Shown: piece after piece, positions 1 to 6,252 of the stretch | Layout: every line of letters begins with the position of its first letter | Position numbering within the stretch: the first letter of the stretch is position 1 | Origin: Flammeovirgaceae bacterium UBA5008 | GTDB taxonomy: Bacteria > Bacteroidota > Bacteroidia > Cytophagales > Cyclobacteriaceae | Assembly: GCA_002398365.1 (NCBI GenBank) | Contig: DGYK01000010.1 | Coordinates: forward strand, 40,943-50,028 | DNA length: 9,086 nt | Reading direction: 5' to 3' | Translations under genes and position numbers: made by a program | The notes under the pieces: model-generated | Databases searched by the model: none | Told to the model about the DNA's origin: nothing | Seen by the model: the letters and a program-made list of their open reading frames with translations, nothing else

Positions 1-1223
1 ATCAGATTTTCGATCGAAAAAATTACTTCTATCCCGATCTTCCAAAGGGGTATCAACTCACACAAGATCGCACACCGATTTGTGTGGGTGGCTACATCAC
101 CATTCGCAATAAAGAAGGCGTAGAAAAAAAGATTATCCTTAACCGCATTCACTTAGAAGAAGATGCCGGCAAGTCCATTCACATCGAAAATGAGAGTGAT
201 ACACTTTTGGATTTCAATCGCTCCGGTGTTCCGCTCATCGAAATCGTGACGGAGCCCGTGATCGAATCTTCTGAAGATGCCGGTGCACTAATGACCGAAA
301 TCAGAAAGTTGGTGCGTTATCTTTCCATCTGCGATGGAAACATGGAAGAAGGATCGCTGCGCTGTGACGCCAACGTGTCGGTGATGTTGAAAGACGCCAA
401 AGAACTAGGCAAGAAGGTGGAAGTAAAAAATATGAATTCTATCCGCAATGTGCAGCGCGCCATTGATCACGAATTCGAACGCCAGGTACAGATGTTGGAA
501 CAGGGTAAAGCAGTGGTGTCAGAAACCCGCACCTTCAACGCCAATGATGGAAAAACGTATAGCATGCGCACCAAAGAGGAATTGAACGACTATCGTTACT
601 TTCCTGACCCGGACGTAAGCCCTTTGCAAATTTCGGAAGAGTGGCTGAGTGAAATAAGAAGCGCCATGCCGCTTTTGCCGCAGCAACTGTATCTAAAATT
701 TACTACCCAATATCAACTTCCATCGTACGATGCGCAAGTGATCACCGATTCGAAAGAGATGGCCGCCTACTTTGAAACAGTTTGTCAGTCCACTCAAAAT
801 TTTAAGGGAGTCTCGAATTGGTTGATGGGGCCCATTAAATCTTACCTGAATGAAACCGGAATTGAGATGGCCGAATTTCAACTGCCGCCACAGTCATTAG
901 CCGAATTAATTGCTCTGATTGATCAGGGCAAACTTAATTTTGCCATCGCATCACAACAATTGTTTCCGGAGGCTATGAAGCAACCGCAGAAAAGTATGAG
1001 TGCATTGGCTGCCGAACTAAATCTAATGCAAGAAAGTAATGCGGATGCCATTCTCACCATTGTTCAGGAAGTGGTGAAAGAATTTCCGACCAAAGTAGCG
1101 GAGTATAAAAAAGGCAAGAAGGTAATTGTTACCATGTTTATGGGTGAGGTAATGAAACGCAGCAAAGGAAAAGCAGATCCGAAGCTCGCTACCGATTTGA
1201 TTATTCAGGAATTAGCTAAATAA
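1..1223 (+). CDS. gatB: Aspartyl/glutamyl-tRNA amidotransferase subunit B (partial, 5' end outside window)
   Basis: GatB is the tRNA-binding and kinase subunit of GatCAB, which converts Asp-tRNA(Asn) and/or Glu-tRNA(Gln) to the amidated forms in the cytoplasm. The frame is open from base 3, giving 406 visible residues; the family is about 480-490 residues, so roughly 80 N-terminal residues are missing. The ATG at 84 is internal, because family-conserved sequence (KNYFYPDLPKGYQ) precedes it. Visible residues 69-81 (bases 207-245) read LDFNRSGVPLIEI, matching the GatB signature, and the HLEEDAGK motif lies just before. The C-terminal part is the YqeY-like tRNA-binding tail, ending in the typical MGEVMKRSKGKADP stretch. 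It stops at TAA (1221-1223), six bases before the next gene. gatA and gatC are not in the window. Nothing looks broken; the truncation is only the window edge. Confidence 0.97.
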   Translation, partial: QIFDRKNYFYPDLPKGYQLTQDRTPICVGGYITIRNKEGVEKKIILNRIHLEEDAGKSIHIENESDTLLDFNRSGVPLIEIVTEPVIESSEDAGALMTEIRKLVRYLSICDGNMEEGSLRCDANVSVMLKDAKELGKKVEVKNMNSIRNVQRAIDHEFERQVQMLEQGKAVVSETRTFNANDGKTYSMRTKEELNDYRYFPDPDVSPLQISEEWLSEIRSAMPLLPQQLYLKFTTQYQLPSYDAQVITDSKEMAAYFETVCQSTQNFKGVSNWLMGPIKSYLNETGIEMAEFQLPPQSLAELIALIDQGKLNFAIASQQLFPEAMKQPQKSMSALAAELNLMQESNADAILTIVQEVVKEFPTKVAEYKKGKKVIVTMFMGEVMKRSKGKADPKLATDLIIQELAK

Positions 1224-1229
1224 ATTAAA

Positions 1230-2378
1230 ATGAAGTCATCTATGATACTGTGGATTAATGTTTTGCTGACAGGTTTCCTATTCAACTGCAGCCCGGCTGC
1301 GAAGGAAGAAGCGAAAGATGGAGGTTGGGATATCGTACTTTCCGGTAAAGTAGGATTTCCACAACAAGGCGAAATTTACATTCAGGAAATCCGACAGGAT
1401 GGAAATGCAAAACGCGACACCATCAAATTGCGAAAAGATTATTCATTCGCCAAGAGGTTGCACCTAACCGAAGCCGGATTTTACAATGTCAATTTTTACA
1501 ACCGGCAGTCCATCAACATCATGCTCTACAAGTCGAATGTCGAGTTGAATGTGGATGGGAACAATCCACAAGGTTTTGTGCAAATTAAAGGATCACCCGA
1601 CCATGATCTCATCAGCCAAGTACAAATGATGATGAACCAATCACAGAACGGACCGGAGATGATGGCATTGCAAGCCGAATTTGAAAAGGCCGTGGCAGCG
1701 AATGACAATCAGAAAGTAGCCATGCTGCAAAACAAAGCGATGTCGCTAGTTGAAAAAGGAAAAACGCAATTGGTAGCATTGTTAAAACAACAACCCGCAT
1801 CACTAGCATTATTCAATCTTTTACAAGATCCTAATTTGGTAGATAAGGATAACAATCTTGATTTGTTCGTACAGTCTGCCGAGAAATTTAAAAAAGACTG
1901 GCCCACCTCACCGTTCACAAAAGAGTTGGTCTCTATGACCGAGAAGATTAAAGTCACTGCGGTTGGTCAGCTAGCTCCCGAAATTGCGTTGCCAAATCCA
2001 TCCGGTCAGATTGTAAAACTTTCATCATTGCGCGGCAAATATGTGCTCATCGATTTTTGGGCAAAGTGGTGCGGACCTTGTCGTAAAGAAAATCCAAACG
2101 TGGTGCGCGCGTACCATCGCTTCAAGAGCAAAGGCTTTGAAGTGTTTGGCGTGTCGTTAGATCGCAACAAGCAAGACTGGATGCAAGCTATTCAGGAAGA
2201 CGGCCTTGTTTGGACACAGGTTTCCGATTTACAATATTTCAATTCACAGGCAGCCCGCGATTACAACATTCAGGCAATTCCTTTTTCAATCTTATTGGAT
2301 AAAGATGGAAAAATCATCGCCAAAAATTTACGAGGAGCGGCTCTCGAACGAAAGTTAGAGGAAGTATTAGGAAAGTAA
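1230..2378 (+). CDS. TlpA-like thiol-disulfide oxidoreductase lipoprotein with N-terminal DUF4369-like domain
   Basis: A 382-residue envelope redox protein. Residues 1-20 form a lipoprotein signal peptide (hydrophobic stretch, then L17-F18-N19-C20), so the mature protein should be lipid-anchored and face the periplasm. Residues about 34-120 are beta-rich and resemble the DUF4369 domain that often precedes the redoxin domain in Bacteroidota. Residues about 125-240 are helical and charged. Residues about 244-382 are a thioredoxin/AhpC-TSA fold with the active site WCGPC (C281, C284) and the cis-proline at P351 in AIPFS. The WCGPC motif and TlpA architecture suggest reduction of disulfides in exported proteins or haem-protein maturation; the substrate is not known. 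It starts six bases after gatB with no terminator or strong promoter seen between, so read-through is likely. No Shine-Dalgarno sequence; the start is preceded by an A-rich stretch. Confidence 0.9.
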   Translation: MKSSMILWINVLLTGFLFNCSPAAKEEAKDGGWDIVLSGKVGFPQQGEIYIQEIRQDGNAKRDTIKLRKDYSFAKRLHLTEAGFYNVNFYNRQSINIMLYKSNVELNVDGNNPQGFVQIKGSPDHDLISQVQMMMNQSQNGPEMMALQAEFEKAVAANDNQKVAMLQNKAMSLVEKGKTQLVALLKQQPASLALFNLLQDPNLVDKDNNLDLFVQSAEKFKKDWPTSPFTKELVSMTEKIKVTAVGQLAPEIALPNPSGQIVKLSSLRGKYVLIDFWAKWCGPCRKENPNVVRAYHRFKSKGFEVFGVSLDRNKQDWMQAIQEDGLVWTQVSDLQYFNSQAARDYNIQAIPFSILLDKDGKIIAKNLRGAALERKLEEVLGK

Positions 2379-2399
2379 GTTTTACTTTTTGATGTGTTG

Positions 2400-2431
2400 A
2401 AAAATTGCCCGACTTAGTCGGGCAATTTTTT
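2400..2431. terminator. Bidirectional rho-independent terminator between convergent genes
   Basis: A 14-bp perfect stem (2400-2413 with 2417-2430) closes a 3-base loop. The GC core is GCCCGAC/GTCGGGC, flanked by A-runs on the left and T-runs on the right, so a U-tract follows the stem on both strands. It sits between the convergent stops of the TlpA-like gene (2378) and the M56 peptidase gene (2438), and should end both transcripts. Confidence 0.92.
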
Positions 2432-2437
2432 GTGATC

Positions 2438-3979
2438 TTACTTCGATTTTTTGCCTACCGCCACTACTTCTTCCAGAGAGTTTTCCACTTTGGAAGCATC
2501 TGCTTTTTCTTCGGAGCCATCCAACTTAAATACAATCGGCATCACCATTTTCATCTTCACAATCTTATCTTGATGAATGGCAGGTCGCCATTTTGTATCC
2601 AATTGCATTAACGTACGTACGGCTTCGGTATCCAAAGATTCGTCTAAGCTTCTTAGAACTTTGTAATCAGTGGTTGTTCCATCTGTATTAATCACAAATT
2701 CAATGAAAACTTTTCCTTCAATCCCTTTTTGACGGGCTTCCAATGGATACTTGAGCGTATAGGCAATGTTGCGATAGAAGTTATCTATCCCAAACAAAGG
2801 AGTAGCCATTTCATCTACTTGTGAAAAAACAGCCGACTCATCTTTAGGCAATGATTGGAGGCGTTCATAGCGTTTGTTAAACTCAATGAAAACATAACTG
2901 CCGTCCTGCGTTTGTGGAGATACGCTCACGGTTCCATAGTCTGCTTGCTTGGAATAAGCTTCTATCTTTTGGTTCGTTTCATCTCCTGCTTTTAAAACAA
3001 CAAACGTGCTCGATGGATTTGCTCTCTGTAATTCTTCCAACTGCTTTTTAGCCTCTGCGGGAAGTTGCTCAACTTTAACACCACGGGCAGCACTTTCTTT
3101 TATCTGCTCATGACATGCAACTGCCAAAAGAAAAATGGGTACAACTGTGAGCATGTAAATCATTTTGCTCACGGGTATCTTTCGTTTCAAGGTCTTCATC
3201 ATAGAAATTCGTTTAATGGTTAAGGAATTATGAAAATGATTGGCGATGGGAAACTCAGCCGATTGTAATGCAACTTTCGCCAATAAGCTGCAATACTGTT
3301 CTACATCCGTATTTTCAACCGAGCGCGCATCGGCTTCAAATTCGTGAAGTTGAACAAGTGCTTTTTTGTAGATCAATAATATCGGATTAAACCAACAAAC
3401 TATTGTGGCCAAATTGACCAACATGATATCGACAGTGTGCCAGTATTTGGCATGAGTCGATTCGTGTTGTAGAATCGCTTCTTTCTCTTGCGCATTATAA
3501 TGCGCGGCTTGTCCGATAAAAATATAGTTGAAGAACGAAAAAGTCGGCAGTGCCTCTTCGGACTCGATCACTTTAAAATTTCTCCACACGTAGGCAGATT
3601 GCTTTGAAATGAATCGATACAGCGAAGCAATGCGAACAACAAGTATGGCAAGAAATAGAAATGCGCCTCCCCAATAGATCATTTCTATGACAGTTTTCGC
3701 TGGCGAAATCACACCTGTGTTAATCGTAGATTGCTCTGTGATGATTACTTCAGGTAGCCATTGCGTTGGGATGATTTGATCAACTTGCGGTAAGACTTGA
3801 ATGGGAGAAGCTATCGAAAACTGGAAAAGTGGAAAAAGAAAAGAGCTTACGATGGCGAGTAGGAGATAGGCTCGCTTAAAGGCAAATTGATTTTCATTTC
3901 GAAGGCCAATCCAATATACAATTAGGAAGAAACACAGTCCAAGATTGCATACCAGCAAGTATTGAAGGAGCGATTTCAT
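2438..3979 (-). CDS. M56/BlaR1-family membrane metallopeptidase with C-terminal TonB domain
   Basis: A 513-residue inner-membrane zinc peptidase, the expected sensor and anti-repressor partner of the BlaI-type protein encoded just upstream. Membrane segments are predicted at about residues 4-24, 36-55, 98-120, 183-205 and 272-289. The zinc site is HESTH (172-176), followed after the next membrane segment by HEFEAD (212-217), which should carry the third ligand glutamate. The region after residue 290 should be periplasmic: a linker (about 291-395), then a TonB C-terminal domain (about 400-487; YPLEARQKGIEGKVFIEF). BlaR1 of staphylococci instead carries a penicillin-binding sensor domain, which is absent here, so a beta-lactam signal is not indicated. 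The start ATG overlaps the repressor's TGA in ATGA, implying translational coupling. The end of the last membrane segment (LLAVAC, C289) looks like a lipobox. All key catalytic residues are intact; substrate and signal are unknown. Confidence 0.93.
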   Translation of the reverse strand: MKSLLQYLLVCNLGLCFFLIVYWIGLRNENQFAFKRAYLLLAIVSSFLFPLFQFSIASPIQVLPQVDQIIPTQWLPEVIITEQSTINTGVISPAKTVIEMIYWGGAFLFLAILVVRIASLYRFISKQSAYVWRNFKVIESEEALPTFSFFNYIFIGQAAHYNAQEKEAILQHESTHAKYWHTVDIMLVNLATIVCWFNPILLIYKKALVQLHEFEADARSVENTDVEQYCSLLAKVALQSAEFPIANHFHNSLTIKRISMMKTLKRKIPVSKMIYMLTVVPIFLLAVACHEQIKESAARGVKVEQLPAEAKKQLEELQRANPSSTFVVLKAGDETNQKIEAYSKQADYGTVSVSPQTQDGSYVFIEFNKRYERLQSLPKDESAVFSQVDEMATPLFGIDNFYRNIAYTLKYPLEARQKGIEGKVFIEFVINTDGTTTDYKVLRSLDESLDTEAVRTLMQLDTKWRPAIHQDKIVKMKMVMPIVFKLDGSEEKADASKVENSLEEVVAVGKKSK

Positions 3980-4347
3980 TTCTTTTGCTTTTTTAAGTTC
4001 TCTAATTCTTTCACTAGTTGATCGATGTCTTGCACATCCATTTTATTTTCGGCTGCGAAAAACGAAACCAAGCTTTGAAACGACCCACCGAAATATCCTT
4101 TCACCAGATTGTTTAAATAAAAGTGGGTGTATTTGTCTTTTGGTACAATTGGAAAGTATTCGTGGGTTTTTCCGTATGCTTTATAGCCGATGAATCCTTT
4201 CTTCTCCAAAATGCGGACAATCGTAGATACTGTATTATAGGCAGGCTTAGGATTGGGAAACTGATCAACAATATCTTTTACGAATGCTTTCTCCAGCTTC
4301 CATAAAATTTGCATGATCTGATCTTCTGCTTTTGTTAACTCTTTCAT
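3976..4347 (-). CDS. BlaI/MecI/CopY-family transcriptional repressor
   Basis: A 123-residue winged-helix repressor of the BlaI/MecI family, which binds as a dimer to palindromic operators and is inactivated by cleavage by its M56 partner. The N-terminal half is the helix-turn-helix domain, with recognition helix near PAYNTVSTIVRILEKKGF and wing near YKAYGKTHEYFP. The C-terminal half (KGYFGGSFQSLVSFFAAEN onward) aligns by eye with the dimerisation domain of staphylococcal MecI/BlaI, including the region cut in those proteins; the equivalent bond here would be F96-F97. Start choice: ATGs exist at 4386, 4356 and 4347. The family usually starts directly at MKxLTKAE, the 4347 ATG is preceded by GAA-rich rather than T-rich bases, and 4386 lies almost at the predicted transcription start. 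4347 is therefore preferred, with 4356 possible. It overlaps the M56 gene by four bases and is probably autoregulated through the palindrome at 4398-4413. Confidence 0.92.
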   Translation of the reverse strand: MKELTKAEDQIMQILWKLEKAFVKDIVDQFPNPKPAYNTVSTIVRILEKKGFIGYKAYGKTHEYFPIVPKDKYTHFYLNNLVKGYFGGSFQSLVSFFAAENKMDVQDIDQLVKELENLKKQKK

Positions 4348-4394
4348 TTCTATCATATAAAAAGAAGTATCTCTTACAACTATCAATTACGTTG

Positions 4395-4425
4395 TAAAAC
4401 TAAATATTTAGTTATTAAAAACAAA
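4395..4425 (-). promoter_or_regulatory. Putative promoter of the blaI-M56 operon
   Basis: Reading the minus strand, TTTG (4422-4425) is followed by a 19-base spacer and TAGTTTTA (4395-4402). This matches the Bacteroidota pattern of a -33 TTTG and a -7 TAnnTTTG box, with one mismatch in the last base. Transcription would begin near 4388, leaving a leader of about 40 bases before the preferred ATG at 4347. Assigned by eye from the consensus only. Confidence 0.55.
4398..4413. promoter_or_regulatory. Putative BlaI operator (16-bp perfect palindrome)
   Basis: The sequence aactaaatatttagtt is a perfect 16-bp inverted repeat, about 50 bases upstream of the repressor's preferred start. It contains ACTA/TAGT half-sites, like the dyads bound by BlaI/MecI-type repressors. 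It overlaps the spacer and -7 box of the putative promoter, so a bound dimer would block RNA polymerase, giving simple autorepression. I saw no second copy elsewhere in the window. Confidence 0.65.
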
Positions 4426-4466
4426 CAGATCTCGATTTTCCTTTCGCAATAAGAAATAACTGATGT

Positions 4467-5120
4467 CTAATTATTTGTAAAACAATAAGATATGAGATTC
4501 GCGCCCATCTTTAGCGCCTGTAAACGCTTTTCTTCGGGGTCGTTATGAATGCGCTGATCTTCCCAGCCATTACCCAAATCACATTCATAAGAATAAAAAA
4601 CGACTAATCTTCCTTGATAGAAGATTCCAAGCCCTTGAGCTGGTTTACTATCATGCTCATGGATTTTGGGAAGCCCGCCCGGAAATTTGAATTTCTGATG
4701 ATAAATAGGATGTGTAAAAGGGATGTCAACCAACTCAGCCTCCGGAAAAACTTTTTTTAATTCGAGACGGATAAATTTATCAAGACCATAATTATCATCT
4801 ACGTGCAAAAAACCACCTCCGATCAAGTACTTTCTCAAATTGGCCGCTTCATCCATTGAAAAAACTACGTTTCCGTGGCCTGTCATATATATATAAGCGT
4901 AATCAAAAAGGGCCGGACTATTCACTTCCACAACATCTTCTTCCGCTTCCAAGTGGGTTCCTAACTCCTTATTGCAGAATGAAATGAGATTTGGAAGGGC
5001 CGTTTTATTGGCATACCAGTCGCCTCCGCCATTGTACTTAAGCTTTGCGATTTTGAGTTGTGCAAAAGCTGCGGTGGTTACAAAACAACACGTAATCGTA
5101 ATACAAGCCAGTCTTCTCAT
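4467..5120 (-). CDS. Secreted DUF4159-domain protein
   Basis: A 217-residue exported protein of unknown function. The open frame extends upstream to 5246, but the ATG at 5120 begins a clean signal peptide (MRRLACITITCCFVTTAAFA, cut before Q21). The longer version would add 42 unlikely residues and run into the start of the divergent gene, so 5120 is chosen. The whole mature part is one DUF4159 domain, with the conserved blocks KYNGGGDWY (28-36), TGHGN (80-84), GGGFLHVDDNYG (101-112), HPIYH (137-141), IHEHD (153-157) and GNGWEDQRIHNDP (183-195). As I recall, DUF4159 is related to the glutamine-amidotransferase-like fold; no catalytic residues can be assigned here. The many conserved His, Asp and Trp residues suggest a ligand or metal site (inference). 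It lies upstream of blaI on the same strand with no terminator between, so some read-through into blaI is possible. Confidence 0.88.
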   Translation of the reverse strand: MRRLACITITCCFVTTAAFAQLKIAKLKYNGGGDWYANKTALPNLISFCNKELGTHLEAEEDVVEVNSPALFDYAYIYMTGHGNVVFSMDEAANLRKYLIGGGFLHVDDNYGLDKFIRLELKKVFPEAELVDIPFTHPIYHQKFKFPGGLPKIHEHDSKPAQGLGIFYQGRLVVFYSYECDLGNGWEDQRIHNDPEEKRLQALKMGANLISYCFTNN

Positions 5121-5174
5121 GATGAAAGAAACAATTAATTTTTCAATGAATTTAAAATTTTGAAACTTTTTTTG

Positions 5175-5205
5175 TTTGCCATTAAACCAGCGGGAAGTAA
5201 TTCGT
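5175..5205 (+). promoter_or_regulatory. Weak candidate promoter for the 303-residue lipoprotein gene
   Basis: TTTG (5175-5178) is followed by a 19-base spacer and TAATTCGT (5198-5205). The -33 element and spacing fit the Bacteroidota pattern, but the -7 box matches TAnnTTTG only in its TA and first T. It would give a short A-rich leader of about 20 bases before the ATG at 5231. The 110-base gap also has to hold the divergent promoter for the DUF4159 gene, which I could not identify. Confidence 0.3.
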
Positions 5206-5230
5206 TCTAAGCAACAAAAAAACAAAACCC

Positions 5231-6142
5231 ATGAAAACAACATCAATTATCAATTTGAAAAGCCTTTCGAGTTTAATGCTGGCTTTTGTACTGATTTTAG
5301 GTTCGTGTAACAAATCAGATGAAGTTACCTTTTCCACTCAAGACAATCAATCTGTAAACAATGATGCCGCGTTGGAATCAAGTCAGGAAGAAACGGTAGA
5401 TATGGCAAGTTCTGTTTTGAATTCTGCAGATGCTATTTCTGGACGTGTGGAAGATGATAGCCGAGTTTCTTGTGCATATATTCTTAAGGAAGTAGGACAG
5501 GACAAAACAGCGGGTACGATTGTAGTGAATTTTGACAAAACAGCTGCCGGTGCCGATAATCCTGCCGGTTGCACAGATCCAAGAGGAAACGTTCGCAAAG
5601 GTTCATTTACTATCACATGGTCTGGTGGCCGTTGGTTCCTCAGCGGATCAACACAAACCATCACATTCAACAACTATAGCATCAATGGTTTGGTTATCTC
5701 AGGAAGCAGAACAATAACCAATGTAAGCACACAAGAGTCTCCATTAACTTGGAATATTTCCGGAACTTTGACAACTACATGGCCTGACAAAACAACTGCT
5801 ACTCGCACGGTTAGCAGAACCAAGAAGTGGGTGAGATCAACTACGATTGCTGACGATAAAGTGGTGATATCTCAAACTGCCGGTGCCGCAGCAGCTGCAA
5901 GTGGTACAAATCGCTACGGCAAGTCTTATTCTGTTAAGATCACCACACCTTTAGAATACAGCACTTCTTGTTTGCTGACCAACAAAGTATATATCCCTAT
6001 AAAAGGTGTAAAAGAGATTACCACCGATACGAAAGTGTATACCGTAGATTTCGGAACTGGTACCTGTGATAATACCTACACTGTTACATTGAATGGTAAA
6101 TCAAAAGAATTTACCGCGAAAAACGATAGCAGCAACGACTAA
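5231..6142 (+). CDS. Secreted lipoprotein of unknown function with four mature-domain cysteines
   Basis: I do not recognise a named family; it resembles uncharacterised secreted proteins of Bacteroidota. It has 303 residues. Residues 1-26 form a lipoprotein signal peptide (lipobox L23-G24-S25-C26). The sequence after the lipid cysteine (NKSDE) is acidic, loosely like the export signal that sends lipoproteins to the cell surface in this phylum. Residues 27-75 are polar and probably disordered. From residue 80 on it is rich in Ser, Thr, Gly and aromatic residues in alternating patterns, suggesting a beta-structure. Cysteines at 81, 114, 247 and 279 form two pairs with nearly equal spacing (33 and 32), and the sequence around the second member of each pair is similar, suggesting two disulfide-bonded modules. 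It is transcribed divergently from the DUF4159 gene and has its own terminator, so it is probably monocistronic. No Shine-Dalgarno sequence precedes the ATG. Confidence 0.85.
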   Translation: MKTTSIINLKSLSSLMLAFVLILGSCNKSDEVTFSTQDNQSVNNDAALESSQEETVDMASSVLNSADAISGRVEDDSRVSCAYILKEVGQDKTAGTIVVNFDKTAAGADNPAGCTDPRGNVRKGSFTITWSGGRWFLSGSTQTITFNNYSINGLVISGSRTITNVSTQESPLTWNISGTLTTTWPDKTTATRTVSRTKKWVRSTTIADDKVVISQTAGAAAAASGTNRYGKSYSVKITTPLEYSTSCLLTNKVYIPIKGVKEITTDTKVYTVDFGTGTCDNTYTVTLNGKSKEFTAKNDSSND

Positions 6143-6165
6143 TCATTCCGAGCAAATCATACTAC

Positions 6166-6191
6166 AAAAACCCGCTTCTGGCGGGTTTTTT
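6166..6191 (+). terminator. Rho-independent terminator after the lipoprotein gene
   Basis: A 10-bp stem (6166-6175 with 6181-6190, core CCCGC/GCGGG) with a 5-base loop is followed by more T residues (TGTTTTT). It begins 24 bases after the lipoprotein stop codon and separates that gene from thyA. A-runs on its left side could also support some termination in the opposite direction. Confidence 0.9.
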
Positions 6192-6205
6192 GTTTTTAAT
6201 AAAAG

Positions 6206-6236
6206 TTTGAGATTGGCTCGTTGTTCTCTTTCTTTG
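6206..6236 (+). promoter_or_regulatory. Candidate thyA promoter
   Basis: TTTG (6206-6209), a 19-base spacer, then TTTCTTTG (6229-6236), which fits TAnnTTTG with one mismatch (T for A). It lies between the preceding terminator and the thyA ATG at 6253, where a promoter is needed. Transcription would begin only about 10 bases before the start codon. Assigned by eye. Confidence 0.45.
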
Positions 6237-6252
6237 CTAAACGAAATCACCT

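Noticed and set aside
84..86. ATG at 84 as the gatB start
   Set aside because: Conserved GatB sequence continues in frame upstream to the window edge, so this Met codon is internal.
2405..2611. 68-residue plus-strand frame rich in His and Phe
   Set aside because: It begins inside the terminator and then lies antisense to the end of the M56 gene; no start signal or recognisable domain.
4348..4386. Upstream extension of the BlaI frame to 4386
   Set aside because: That start would lie almost at the predicted transcription start, and the family normally begins at MKxLTKAE (4347).
4449..4464. Weak AT-only inverted repeat (aaataa / ttattt region) after the DUF4159 gene
   Set aside because: About six A-T pairs with a long loop and no T-tract; too weak to call a terminator.
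4884..4895. Short (at)n run
   Set aside because: It lies inside the DUF4159 coding frame (encoding Tyr-Ile-Tyr) and is too short to be a notable repeat.
5121..5246. Upstream extension of the DUF4159 frame to 5246
   Set aside because: The extra 42 residues precede a complete signal peptide and run into the start of the divergent gene; the ATG at 5120 explains the protein better.
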